From: Blakeslea trispora
Taxonomy: Eukaryota; Mucoromycota; Mucoromycetes; Mucorales; Choanephoraceae
Reading direction: 5' to 3'
DNA length: 64,000 nt
NCBI GenBank assembly: GCA_025331445.1
Contig: JAIWNE010000052.1
Span: 155,915-219,914 of the forward strand
Shown here one piece after another: positions 23,083 through 35,219 of this stretch; position 1 is the stretch's first letter, and every line of letters starts with the position of its first letter. The notes beneath the pieces are model-generated. The model was not told where the DNA came from. It was given only the letters and a program-made list of their open reading frames with translations, and did not search any database. Position numbers and translations under genes: made by a program.

Positions 23083-26000
23083 GTTTCCTCTTGGCTACTG
23101 TAACGATTGAAATAAGAAAAGTCCAATTCTTTTCTTTAATAAAAAAAAAAAAAAGGAGGGAGAAAAAGAGAGGGGAGAAAAAAGAAATAAATAAGATCGT
23201 ATTTACCTTAATTTAAGCAAAAAAAAAAAAACTTTTTTCGGAGTTTACAAGTCAGGCACATTGTTGGTCGTATTGATTGGATCAAAAAGTAAAATTTTAG
23301 TCTATGTCAATCCAATCATTTATCTACGTCTATTAAGGCTTGTACGGCATAATACGTTTAAACGAAAATTTCATGTACAAATAAATATTCATTCTCGGGT
23401 GGTGCATAAGTTCCTTTTTGGTTCCGAGATAAGAATCCAGAAAAAGAAAGGCTTCTTCTTGAAATGAAATACGGAGTTTGAGAGGGAGAAGGAAACACAA
23501 ATAAATTGAAATCAAGGAAACACGCCATAATCAAGAAAGCATAACAAGATCAAGCCGATTCTGCTTTGTCTGTAATAATCATAAGCAGAATGTGATAAAC
23601 ATTTTCTTGTCTGCCTTTCTGTCAAATTTCTGAGAGCACACATACATACACTGGCCAAAAGGCGTTCCAGTTATCTTATTGCTCTTTACTTTCTTTCCAT
23701 CCCAAAAAGAAGAGGCCAGCTAGCTAGACATTGATAAAAAGAAGCTAGCAAGGCAAAAAAAACAACCTGTTTGGTGACTATCAGATCAGTTATCCAAATG
23801 ATAAAGCAGTTGCGTGACAGGCTAAAACTGCGCTGAATGTACGAGCTTCTTTGGCTGAAAGCGTTTGCATCACCTGTTTTGGCTCACTTTATTTTATTCC
23901 AAAACTGATTCAAAAAGGAAAATAAAGCTAATTTATGTCCCTTTGATGACAAGTAAGGTCAAAACATTGCATTTTTTATGATGGCTTCTTTGAAATTTAG
24001 ATATGCTGGAAATAACATACAAAGGGTTTTTTCGATTTAAAAGGTGGTACATTGCAACTTGTCTTTGCAGGACATGCGCTAAAGCATTATGAAATCAGTA
24101 CACTAAACTTGCCACGACACAAATAGTTCTGAATAATTATCACGAAGAGTAATGGTAAAGTGACTGTGCATAAATGTATTTGTGAAAACAAAGTCGTGTG
24201 ATTTTGACGCATGTGATATTAGAATGCTTGCAACTAGTACAGCTTTAGCCTGTCATGTAACTGCCTTATCATTCGGATAACTGATCTAAAAGCCATTAAA
24301 CAGGTTTTCTTTTCTTGTTGACCTGTTACTCTTTCACCATAGAAAATAAAAGAGAAGGCTTGTAAAAAGATAAATTTCAAAACTAGATTTTGACCAGCTT
24401 ATGTCGTATATTCTTTCCAAGTGAGTTTGAACCAAAGTGTAAGTAATACCATGCGATGCTTACAGAGACTGAAAGGAAAGCAAAATTATATTTGCTACAG
24501 CTCTCAATTCTAAACTCAAAGAAAGAGCAAAAAGCAGCGTTTAAGCAAGAAACTGTATTAATGAAACCGATTGTCTTATTGTGAGAAAAGTAGAGTATTG
24601 CTGCTAATACAACTTGATAAGAAAGAGGGGGCATAATCGCTGTTTTGGACTCAAATGAAGCCATAAAGATAAAATATGCTAGAATTTGTATATGGCAAAA
24701 TATAATCTAATTCGGTTTGAGTTCAGAGAGTACACCACTCGTTTTGTCGAACATTCTGAAAAATCTCAAACCTAGGTTATTCTATCTAACAGTATAGAAA
24801 GAGAATCACATATATACGATTCATCATGAATGGTATATATGAATGCTTATGAATATACGAGTTTTGCCTTGCAAAAAAAAAAAGAGTCAACCAAGTATGC
24901 ATTTTCTTCGACTTCCAAATCTGATGACTAATCTTCAAAAAGCAAATGCTGCTAACTGTATTATGAAACAATAAGACTGCAAGAGAAGACAAGACCATGT
25001 TTGAGCATTATGTATAACTTGTACTGTAATAAGGTGATGCAAGCATACAGAAAAAGAAAGTAGATAGCAAGCAACTTCATTGAACCTCTTTGATGTTGAT
25101 TTATTTCTTGTCCTTTCAATTATGAGTGATTGTCTAAAGAAAAATGTACTTTCGCATCCTATGAATATATGTTTTGATATGGTAACATAATGCTCGCCTT
25201 TCTAAGCCAAACATAATTAAAGATAAAGATGACTTAAAAGTAAAGCAGATTGGTCTGAGGAAAGTTTGAAACAAATATCTATCACGTACAAGGGTATAAA
25301 AGCATTTTGATATGTGTCTTTTGTTAGTCGTAAAGCAACTGAAAACACTCAGGAGCAAAATCTAAAGCGGGAAATTGTGATTATTGCTTTATTCAAAAAG
25401 GTCTAGTTTTTTATAACATAAGTACAAAAGATTATGTTCAACTGGACAAGAAAAATAAGAGGAGGTAGGAGCGCGTGTGTGCGATATTTCTAAAATATGT
25501 CACGTTGGATTATGGATCGTACCTACGACAATAGTCGCTGCCTCTACTTCGACCCCAGATGTGGTATTTTTCTTCATTGCTAGTCATATCTGAACCATTC
25601 TAGCATTTGTAGAGGCCTAAGTGTTAGACTTGAAATAGCATCTTTCGAGCATATCGCTTCTCAGACTTCAGTTTGACTGTGTTTTCACATCCAAGATCTA
25701 TACACTTGCGATCATTGCCTTGGCGACTGCTGCTGGTTTAAAACTGTGTACTCTAAAAAGTCTCTGTATTTACTTCAACTTCCTTGAGTCCTTCTCTTAG
25801 TTGAGAAGCAATTGTCTTCTCACTTGCTCATCGTAAAGAATACAAGTTGTTGAGACATGCCCAAATTAAGGTAGATTGAATCCTATCTATCTTTTTTTTT
25901 TGGGGCTGTCATTGGCTTTGATTCAATTTACTTACTTTTTTTTTGTATATAAGATACCCTGATTATTGTACATTTTTACGTTACATCGTATCCACTAAGA

Positions 26001-26438
26001 AGATCTAGCTTTGTTGGTATTTGTCTAATCTCAATTTACTTACTGTTTAATTCTATTTTTTTGGTCAGTCTAGACTTCAAGTCAATAAGCTATAAAGCAT
26101 ATCGACACTCACCTTAAGAAAATCTAAGAGAGAGTAAGCAAAAAGCCGAAAAGAAGTCAATATTTGTACAACAGGTTTTATAGGAGCTTTTCTTATCTAC
26201 TAACATACCTTAGGGTCCCTTTTTTCTTATAAAAACTAAGGAGAAGACCTGCCGAGGAGGGAGGTTCTTGTATCATCTATGCAAGTACAGCTTTGTTTGG
26301 CATCATCACCTTTTCAGCAAAATCAAACTGATGAGAAAAACCAAGATAAAAAAAAAAGCTGATATAGCTTTAGAGATAGCATTTTTTTCTCTTCTTTTCT
26401 CTTTTTTGACTCTTGTATCTCTTTATCTTAATCAGAGA
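23083..26438. other. Long gene-poor spacer
   Basis: This 3.4-kb stretch separates the divergently oriented desaturase and UCH-like genes. It has A/T runs just upstream of the desaturase. A 93-codon ATG frame on the minus strand (24383..24664) is hydrophobic in its first half but matches nothing I know. I do not call it a gene. No TE ends or RNA genes were recognised. Confidence 0.5.
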
Positions 26439-28127
26439 ATGGCTAAGACTGTACGTACAAAAAGCCGGAATAAATGCAATATACTAGACATTAGCTCGGG
26501 TAGGTTTTCACATAAACAATATACTTTGCACTATCTAAATAAGTAACATATAGATGGCTTGACAAAATTTTGCTCTAAAATTGGTACTTCAGGAATTCAG
26601 GTAGAACAGATTGCGATAAATGAAGAACCTGTTCGTAGTTCAAGGTGGTTAAACATATGAAATAAAGAGGTGAATTACATTGACAAGATATGCATGTTTT
26701 TCGCAGGCCTATTCATGGAATATTTTCACTCTTCAAGCATCGATTATTGCCAGCTCATGTAATTTCATCTCCTTCAAGGCATTCTGATATATACTTTTCC
26801 CAACAAGTAATGAATCGAGATCCCCTCACCCAATAGCATACGTGAAAGCTTATATCTTAAATACGATAGACTAATCATAAGACATATGCTTTGCATGCTT
26901 TACTTCATGTCTTGTTTAATTCTACTGATGATATGGAAATGAACGAGGATTTGGTTCAGTTTAAGCAGTCAACACAAAAGTTGACTCCAAAGGTAATTAG
27001 CATGTATGGCAAATCTAGTTGCTCTTGTTCATAAATAATAAAGCTTAAAGGAATGGCCATCCATCAGTATCCGTTATTTAAGCAGGCTTACAGGAACTTA
27101 CCAAAGTAAGCAGCAAAACTGAAGCAAACACCAAGGAAGATATGACTGACAATGACGCTTGATTGTGTGTCCACAACCACAACTCTTTTAGGAAATCTTG
27201 TACAAGTTCAAAGGAAATGTATCGTTCTATATCATACATTAGATTCAAAGGCTACCTATGGGAATTAGATGGGTTAAAGGAATGTCCTCAAAGATTGTGT
27301 AAGATTGACCTATGGCGAAACTAGTGTCTTTGTTCACTTGTTCATTTTTTTAATGATCAGGGCCCTGCGAAAAGGATGACTGGTTAAGTATGGCTAAAGA
27401 TGAATTGAGAAAAAAGATTGATATGTAAGTAATTACTGGCGTATATACGGAATTAGTAAATAGCTCTTGCAGGTATGATGGACATGATGTTTCGGTCTGG
27501 GCGGTTACTCAGGACGAAAAGCTCAAATACCATCGAAAAATAATCGGACTCAACTATATCAAATTCCAAACCGAGATAGCGCTTGATATACACGATTCTA
27601 GCTGGCGAAAAAGAGGAGATATCGATCGATGGGAGGAAGAGTATCACTTCGTCATAAATCACAATGTAAGAAATGCTATTTCTGTTTGTCGCGCTCATCA
27701 ACTCGTTAACGCGGTGGCGGTTGTAGAAACAATATAGGCTTGGCCGGATAGAATCTGATAAACTTTACCATCACTATTGTCAGTCGTTCTACCAGCTGCC
27801 TATAGAAGAACAAACTGTGTTTAAGAGTAAGCTCGAAGAATACATGAAAATGCAAGACAAGATGTATGTATGGCTTGATTGTCAAAATCAAATACTGAGA
27901 CTATATGAGAGCATTGGACTTGAATATGAAAAGGTAAGGTAAACATTGCATAAAGTACTTGTTCTTAATACAACTTCTTCTTCTAAACATAAAAAAAGAC
28001 AAAAGATCAGTTTGACTATACACCTTTTATTTGGGCTTACATTCATGGACTTTATGAAGAAGGTCATTTGCAATGGATTGTAAATCCGGTACAAATCAAT
28101 ACTGTTCATATCAAAAGCAAGAAATGA
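26439..28127 (+). CDS. UCH37/UCHL5-like peptidase C12 homologue, predicted catalytically dead
   Basis: Ten exons: 26439..26499, 26593..26647, 26707..26806, 26882..26992, 27044..27105, 27192..27298, 27361..27424, 27473..27665, 27727..27933 and 27999..28127, giving 362 aa. All joins are GT-AG and phase-consistent. UCH core marks are IQVEQI, PIHGIFSLFKHR, HALLHVLFN, LKGMAI, SISYI and YLWELDGL. A UCH37-type tail follows, with KDDWLSMAKDELRKKI and the C-terminal ULD-like FDYTPFIWAYIHGLYEEGHL. UCH37 is a deubiquitinase of the proteasome and INO80. Aligned with it, the active Cys (in NNACATQA) is Tyr74 (QQTYALHA) and the active His (AFHFVSY) is Arg141 (MYRSISY), while Asp156 of LDGL is kept 15 residues later, as in UCHL5. 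The N-terminus is also short. I infer a non-catalytic binding protein, or an early pseudogene. Confidence 0.82.
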
Positions 28128-28299
28128 AGACAAAAAAAAACTATGCAATAGATCCCTATAAACATACTCTCTCCTCTTTATTTCTTCGTCTTTTTTTTTT
28201 TTTTGAAAAGAAAGTCTATGCACAAGATGTGTTTCATATACATTGTAATGCTCTGATAAAAAAGAACATTCATATCTACAAATTGTTCGCTTGGTTTAT

Positions 28300-28845
28300 T
28301 TAATCCCAGTCAGGAATTAGTGAAAAATCATATCCAGGATATTTGTAGTATGCATAGTAAGCTATGTATAGGTGGTATATGCCTAAACATGAGTGCAAGC
28401 ATATTTAGTAACAGATTTGTAACAATCTATATGTATTTGTTTCTTTCTTTCTACCTGGTACAAACATGATGCTTCCAAGAACAATAAATGGTGTGCCTCT
28501 ATCCAACCACACCTAGAAAAATAAAATTAATAAAATGCATAGTTGAAGAGAAAATTCATTTACTTCAGATGTAATTGTGCCAAGTTTGATCAGGATGCCA
28601 AGTGCTAGTAAGGTACCACCAAGTACAAACAAGAGTACAGCTAATCCTATAGCACTCCAAGGAACTTTTGTGTGTGTGTGTGTGTGTGTGTTTGCTTGAT
28701 TAATTTAACGTAAAAGTCAAGATATATTATATTTACTTGGAGTTTCTGGTGTCTCAAATTGTGCAGAAGTAAAACCGGGATCATCATGAAGTTCAGCAAA
28801 ACGTCTTGATCGAGATTTAGACTTGAGAGGATTTCGCATCTTCAT
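28300..28845 (-). CDS. TMEM230-like small membrane protein
   Basis: Four exons: complement(28737..28845, 28564..28664, 28455..28512, 28300..28382), giving 116 aa. After a basic, Arg/Ser-rich N-terminus comes PGFTSAQFETPETPIPWSAIG, one transmembrane helix (GLAVLLFVLGGTLLALGIL), a short polar turn, and a second helix (GTPFIVLGSIMFVPGIYHL). The end, IAYYAYYKYPGYDFSLIPDWD, matches the conserved TMEM230 tail (AYYA..G..GYSYDDIPDFDD). TMEM230 proteins lie in Golgi, endosomal or vesicle membranes and affect trafficking. The first intron holds a TG/CA microsatellite. Length agrees with the family (about 120 aa). Confidence 0.87.
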
Positions 28846-29525
28846 AATAGAAAAAAAAAAAGTAAAATGAAATGAACAAGAAAATGGCAAGACGGGTACA
28901 AATAACCCAAAATGGCAAGAGTGAGTATCTCAGTTTCAGGTCTGCATTTCGTTTGAAAGAAAAAATCCCTTCCGATAGTAATAATCTTCCTCAAAAGTCA
29001 TAATTAGATCAAGAAGAAGATGTCTTTTTCCTCTGTAAAATGAGAAAAAAACTGAAGTAAGACTATGCTGTTTTAGCCGGATTTAAGATTATTTGTGAAC
29101 ATTTTTTTTCAATAACATACATGTCGATTTTCTATCTATTACAGACTGTTTTACACCGTCGGGCTAATATTTTTTTTTAGGTAAACACACAATTCCCACC
29201 TCTAGGGTTTCATTGATTCGATTGCCAACGATTTAAACTCTCTAGCTTTTAATTCACTTTGGATAAATAAACTCAATTGGACTTCGAAATAAGGCCTGGT
29301 TGTCTTTAAGCTTCCTTTAGGCATCAAGAGATGGTTTTTATTTATGATCTTATGAAGAATTCCAACGACCTGCTTTGCTTGCTGATGATGCTTCGACAAG
29401 AGGCCTCTTTTTAGGATTGTTTATGCCACAGAAGTGTATGTCGAAAGAGAAAAACTCGGACGAATGCAGACATGAAGATTGATATGATACAAAAGAAAAA
29501 TGAACTCTTTACTTGAAAAAAGAAA
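28846..29525. other. Intergenic spacer
   Basis: It separates two minus-strand genes. I looked here for a missing SH3 exon of the Sho1-like gene and saw none (no ALYxY, WW or PSNY pattern in any minus-strand frame). Confidence 0.5.
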
Positions 29526-30315
29526 TCAATTTGCTGAAAAATGAATGTTAGGAGTAGAACTACTGCATTTCGCTTCCACAAATTTGATTATATCAGAGTT
29601 CTGTATATCGGAACGGTCTAACAAAGTATGGGTGAGATTTCTTTTAAAAAAAAGTATGTCAAGTAACAAGAATAGATACTTACAGGTACGTAATGTTTGA
29701 ATACGCCCTGTGCTTGAGAGTGGTGTTATCAGCTGGCTAGAAGACTCGTTTTGGAAAGCTTTTTCGACGATGTTTTCTGGCTCTACTCGACTACTTTTAA
29801 AGTAATCCCCTGGTCCTCTCAATTGACCTAACCATGTTGTCTCATCACTACCCAGAACAAATAGCCAAGCGTAATGAACTACTAGTAAAATGATGTAACC
29901 TGCTACATAAGCATTGCCTGGAGCTGATGAGATTTTTGTTTTTGTTAATTGAATGACATAGTCCACCTGGATGGTTAGCATAGGAACACTGGATGCCAGT
30001 ACAGCTACCATCTATTCAATTGTGTACAAGGACTTTTAGTCTGAATTTCAGTGCACCATTCTTAAATACATACAGTTATTCGATATTCTTTCACTGAACC
30101 AGTTAAAAAAACAAGTAGATGACCAGACACAATGCAGAATTGATAGACAATGACCCACCATGCGCCATGCAATACCTTTAGAATACAAGCACCTGAAAAC
30201 GCAATAGACCATCCACACTTTCGGTTTTGTAAGTAACAAATTACTTCCAGCAGGCGTGATTACTTACAATAGCCAAAATAGCAGTAATGAACAAAAATGG
30301 ACTTCGACTTAACAT
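29526..30315 (-). CDS. Sho1-like four-helix membrane protein without a visible SH3 domain
   Basis: Exons complement(30268..30315, 30074..30175, 29526..30011) give about 211 aa. Four hydrophobic segments are visible: FLFITAILAI; WWVIVYQFCIVSGHLLVFL; MVAVLASSVPML; and AGYIILLVVHYAWLFVLGS. The spacing and phrases (GAWWVIVYQ, YRITMVAVLAS, AYVAGYIILLVV..WLFVLGS) match the membrane part of Sho1, the plasma-membrane osmosensor of the HOG pathway. Sho1 normally continues into a linker and a C-terminal SH3 domain that binds Pbs2. Here the frame ends after a short Ser-rich linker and an unrelated tail. A 43-bp GT-AG segment at 29651-29693 might be an intron, but removing it gives an immediate stop. The 3' end is therefore uncertain. 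Confidence 0.68.
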
Positions 30316-32021
30316 CCGTAAAAAAAAATCTGCGTGCAAAAAAAAACAAAGCCTTACAAGAAGAAAAGAGAGAGAGAAAAAGACAGAAAAAAGGAAAGAG
30401 TTAAATATGATCAGCAGAAGGAGGAAGGATTATTGTTATGATTACAAAAAAAAAAACTGTTGGAATTTACTGTTTGTCTCATTGGCAATTTTGCTCAGGG
30501 ATATGAAGAGTGATACTTGTAATGTTCTTTTTCTTTTAACTTGGCTTTCTGTCAGAATCTAGAAAAAAAAAGATTAGCAAATTCAGAGGTTAATATGATG
30601 TTAGCTGCTCCAAGAAATCAAACAGATCAGGTTCTGCAAAAATTAGACTGAATTATAAATCAGTACAGCATCAGTAACATGTAAAGCTCAAGATTCAACT
30701 AAAGTAGACAGTGTTTACCAAATATGCATAGATAATTTCTCAAATACAACATTGGTAAATAACATTCCTTAGTATACAAAATGTATTCACTTTGGGGTGG
30801 CACTAAGCCGCCAAATAAAAACACTGAGGCAAATCCTCTAAATGTAGCAACTACTTCAACTAAAGATATGTCCAGAAATAAGCTCAAATAGCTAAAAGTA
30901 ACCTCAATGGTAAGTTGCACATCTCAAACGTAATTGTTCTTTTTTTTTTTGGAAAGAGTGACACTGTGTGCCGTCTTTAATTCATAAGAAACCACTGCTT
31001 CATTCTCATCAAGTTTGAATAAGAAGAAAAAAAGTCTGACGCACAGCAATTTTCAACAGTAGCTTTACTTATGAAAAAAAAAGTAATGATAAACGTAGTA
31101 GACTATTGCTCTCCAGTGAGCATGGATTTTCCGCGTCTAAATACCTGGCATTCTTAGCTCAAACACCTATAGATATTACAGTGTGTATGTTCAATTTAGC
31201 AAAAAAAAAAAAAGTAACTAACAAGACTATAGCGTTTGGTATTTGCTAGCAGTGATCATCTTGTTTATTCGTCATAGGTTTATAGATTTGAAGTCATTAA
31301 AACTATCAGGTAGCTCATCTGCTTAAGAAAGAAAGGTCCTTTGGACTAAAGGAAGGCGCAAAAAAAAAAACGCAACCTTACAATGCCAAAATGTATTATC
31401 AAGAAACCACTACCACCAAGAGGTCTTGGGGGGGGGGGAGTGAGGAGGCTAATCGAATAAAATTTATCATTATTGAACAGAATTTATGAATCCTCAAGAC
31501 GAGTAACTTTGGTCATTAATCAAGGATGAATAACTGTTTTTAAGCTAATTTAAACACTGCACTTGCAAAGAAAATCCTTTTTTTTTAGAAAAGATTTACT
31601 AGCTTCCTACATTGTCTGTTTCCCTTTACTTGAAAACCAAGTTCAAACGCATGTGCAAGTCAAATCGTTTAGCCACCCAAACCAGGTTTGGCTCTGCTTC
31701 ATATTTGTGGCATTCTCACTGTAATAGACTGAGTTTTATTAAGATGATTTTTATTCAATAAAACTGTGGATATTTATACTATTCTAAAGGTGCTAAAATA
31801 TATGTATTGACTTAAGATATAAGCTGTTGGTTTCTTGGTAGAGAGATGGCTCTTTACTATTTGACGTAGGAGCTCATTAACAAGAGACTTGTAGCTGTAT
31901 GTAGGGCTGATGCAACGTGACTGTTAGATGTTACATTCACTTTGAAACCCCTATCACATTTACAAAGAGATTAGAGTCAAATAATATTGTACTCTTACTG
32001 TTCTTGTAATGTCTTCAAGTA
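30316..32021. other. Gene-poor spacer
   Basis: It contains many A-runs and a G-run near 31430, but no supported coding region, RNA gene or TE end. The frame at 30699..30920 (minus) lacks an ATG. Confidence 0.5.
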
Positions 32022-32879
32022 ATGGCTACTTCTGAATGGAACACGAGTTACTGGATCGATCAGCTGGCCAGACTAGCCGATCAAAAGTCGATTAAGCAGA
32101 TATATTATAACGAGAACCCTGACATCCTTGTCGATGTCGACGGGACACATTCCACTATACCAACACCACCAACTCACGCTGCTACCACTAGTTTGAGTCA
32201 AGACCCTTTTAGTCTCGATAACTGGGCCTCTTCTCCTAGGCAAACAACGCCTACCATTTCCCTATCTCAGTTACTAGAGTCTGAGAGCAACACAAAAGAC
32301 ACATCTATTGTGACTATCCGCTTCTCTGAATTAATGAATGAGTCACCTTCAAAGCAGCCCGAGACGATCCAAATCAACTGTTCTTTGACTGACTTGATTG
32401 ATGGCACAGGCGGTATTCAAAAAGCTATTGAAAATATTCAAGCAGGCAAGAAGATAGAGGAGATTGCTAAAGTAGATAAAGAGACCGAAAAAAAATCAGA
32501 AGTTGTCTCGTTTACATCTCTTGTGAAAGAAGAGGAAGAACTACAGAAGCAACGCGACATAGGGCTCAACGTTTCAGCCAGAGAGTTTTCTTTGACACCC
32601 AAAAAGGAACTGCTGGAACAAACTAGAGCAGGACTCAACTTATCAGCCAAGGAATTCTCAATGAAATCTGAGCCAGCAAAACAAACTAGAGCAGGACTCA
32701 ATATATCCGCCAAGGAGTTCAATGTCCCGACTGGCGTAGCAGAAGAGTGGAAATCGCGCTTGGATGCCAAAGAATTTGTATTTAAGCCTACAATGACATA
32801 TGAGCATCAAGAGGGAGAGGTTGCAGGGTCCAACGTAAATGGAACTATGTTCTTTTCTTATATCCCACCAAAACAATAA
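32022..32879 (+). CDS. Disordered protein with four PAM2-like (poly(A)-binding-protein) motifs
   Basis: Single exon, 285 aa. The start ATG gives MATSEWNTSYWIDQLARLAD, a short helical and aromatic N-terminus. The rest is polar and low in hydrophobics. From about residue 180 there is a tandem series: LNVSAREF (about 182), LNLSAKEF (about 205), LNISAKEF (about 226) and the shorter LDAKEFVFKP (about 247). The first three sit 21-23 residues apart, and the second and third also share a leading TRAG. The core L-N-x-x-A-x-E-F is the PAM2 consensus that docks on the MLLE domain of poly(A)-binding protein. The protein probably acts in mRNA deadenylation, translation or RNP granules. No enzymatic or RNA-binding domain is visible. 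I do not recognise an orthologue. Confidence 0.78.
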   Translation: MATSEWNTSYWIDQLARLADQKSIKQIYYNENPDILVDVDGTHSTIPTPPTHAATTSLSQDPFSLDNWASSPRQTTPTISLSQLLESESNTKDTSIVTIRFSELMNESPSKQPETIQINCSLTDLIDGTGGIQKAIENIQAGKKIEEIAKVDKETEKKSEVVSFTSLVKEEEELQKQRDIGLNVSAREFSLTPKKELLEQTRAGLNLSAKEFSMKSEPAKQTRAGLNISAKEFNVPTGVAEEWKSRLDAKEFVFKPTMTYEHQEGEVAGSNVNGTMFFSYIPPKQ

Positions 32880-35219
32880 ATTTTTTTTTGGCTTGCTCCA
32901 AATATGTCACTTTCTTCTTTTATTCTTTTACCGGTTTATGATATGCTTTTTGCCAAATAAGCAGTATCGGGTCATTTTATCATTAAAAGGAGTGTTGTGA
33001 ATTGTTTGATGATTATTTAGAACAAGCTTAGAAGACTGCCGTTCTTCTTTTGCTTTTTTGCAACACACTTTCATACTAATTAATGTTGGTTTGTTCAAGC
33101 ACAGATTGGTCATAACTTGCTACATTCAAGTATTGTGTTTTATAATCATCGGACGAGTAGTATTTTCATTTTGTCAAACAATTTGACTCAAGTGTCATTG
33201 TTCTTCTGTACAAAGAAACCAGTTGACTAAGGTTTGTTGTCGTAAAATTAATATCCTATTATAATACATAGCTTTAATAGCTGAAGTGCTCTAGCCAGCT
33301 TGAAAGGCATAGGTGACCAAAGAATTCTTTTGAAAAAAAAAGTAAAGATGCAAAGTTTATAGGAAAGGAATGAAAAATCCAAATAATATTCGAAGGGGGA
33401 AGTAGACATTTTGACAGCATAGAATCAGGATTCGTAGAAGCCAGTGAAAGAGTCAAATAGACAAGGTAATTCATGTTGTACAAAACATGATATAGCACTG
33501 GCAATCGGATTAGCCAAGAAAACCAAAGTGTGGAGCAAAGCCGCTTTGTAGGAGTCTTGCTCAGAAAGAAGGGAAGGGGATCATCATAAGTTATTTCTAG
33601 AAACGATTGAAGGGAGTAATGACTGGAGTTGATTTAGATATTTAAATTTTGGATAAAAAAAAACTAGTGCACATCTTGATGCTTCAAATCATCATGCTTG
33701 TTGCTCTAATTTTTGTGTTATGCAGCTAGTTAACTTACTGCTAGCAGAACCAAAAGACAATGGATACCAAGGTATATTATTCACTCAAAACAATAAAAAA
33801 TGGCAATGATTTACAAGGAGATGTAAAGGATAAAGAGACAAAGAAAACATACTGAGAATGTTTGTAGTTATCTTGTTTCATATAGAAAAAGAAAAAGTAA
33901 GGTGGTAGCTTACCGCTAAAACTATGTTCTGTTTATACTAAGGGGATTGTGCCTGATTCAGTCTAAGAGAACCCACATTGACTTACATTTAGATGCTTTG
34001 TTGAGTGAGGATTTTACTGGGATTGAGCTGATTATGGTACTATTGTTTTTAAGATTTATTGTGTCTTTTTCATGTAACTCTGATTTCATTATTGAAATTT
34101 GAACATGCTCAAATCGTTTCACTTCCAAAACTTCAAGCTCTGGTATTTACATTAAAAATTCAGCTTTGTTTTTTTGAGGCAAATGGTTCTTCAAGAATGA
34201 TAAAGTTTGTTAGACCCAAAATTTACTGTTTTTTACTGGTAAGCCACAAGTAAAATTTGAAAGATAAATCAAGTATGTGCAGAATAAAAAGAGTTTTGTA
34301 TAGAGAACAACATTCATTGCTAGATATAAACATATGTTATAAAGAAGGTCAATGATATGATATCACTTAGGTTTGATAAAAGAAGAAGCAAATCTTGTCA
34401 TCAAGTCTTTCACTGATTTTGTTGAACAAAAAACAAGCTTTTTTGAGGCTGAAACTTTTAGTTTTTTTCTCTCTTGACTTTCTGAAGACAAGAAAAGGTT
34501 ACCTCTTGTCTTGTTATTCTAGCCTGACAGCAGCTACTTCCTGCATTTGAAAGCGGTATCAATTCGGTCGAGAAGTTGAAGCTCTGATGGCTCTGATTGA
34601 TAGCCGATAGATAGTTTGAATCAACTCAACGCTGAATAGCTATTAAATAACTCTCTAATTAGGCCTATCATACTATAACACTCATGTTTCTGATTCTTTT
34701 CTTGCTTAGATTCTATCGTTTTGAGGATTCTCTCTCTTTTTTCTGTCAAGAAGTTTCCTCTGTAGTACCAAGATATAGGTGGATGGGAGCCTAGAAACCC
34801 TCTAAAGCTTTTTTTTATTGCTGGATTTTAAAGTACGTTTGCCTAGCAAAGCAATCATTGCTGAGCAATTTCTCTCTGTCTCTCTTTGACTTGCCAAGCA
34901 AATGTCTACTTTTCTTTTATGAACTTGTTCTTTCACTCTTTATCCATTCTTACTGCAACTGTTTTATCTTGCTAAGCCTTCAATCGTTCTCTCTCTTTTT
35001 TCTTCTCAAAAGCAGACCAACTTTTCTCATAAATCCATACAGTCCAAAGCAAAACTACAATTTACAGGTCTTGCTTAGATGCTTCGTTTCATACTAGATC
35101 TAGCCTTGTTTTCTTTTTAGAGTAATTGAAATATCTTTTTAAAAAAGATAACATCCGCCAAAGTTTTATACGCAAGAAAAATTGAGAAAAAAAAAGGTTT
35201 ATTTCTTTTCTATTTTCCT
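32880..35219. other. Gene-poor spacer
   Basis: A 2.3-kb AT-rich stretch between the PAM2 protein gene and TEN1. The short frames are hydrophobic or lack support. No repeats with other parts of the window were noticed. Confidence 0.5.

Noticed and set aside
24383..24664. 93-codon ATG frame on the minus strand as a membrane protein gene
   Set aside because: It shows only hydrophobicity, no family motif and no splice partners. It lies in a long AT-rich spacer where such frames arise by chance.
28671..28690. TG repeat as a regulatory or Z-DNA element
   Set aside because: It is a simple microsatellite inside an intron of the TMEM230-like gene with no other support.
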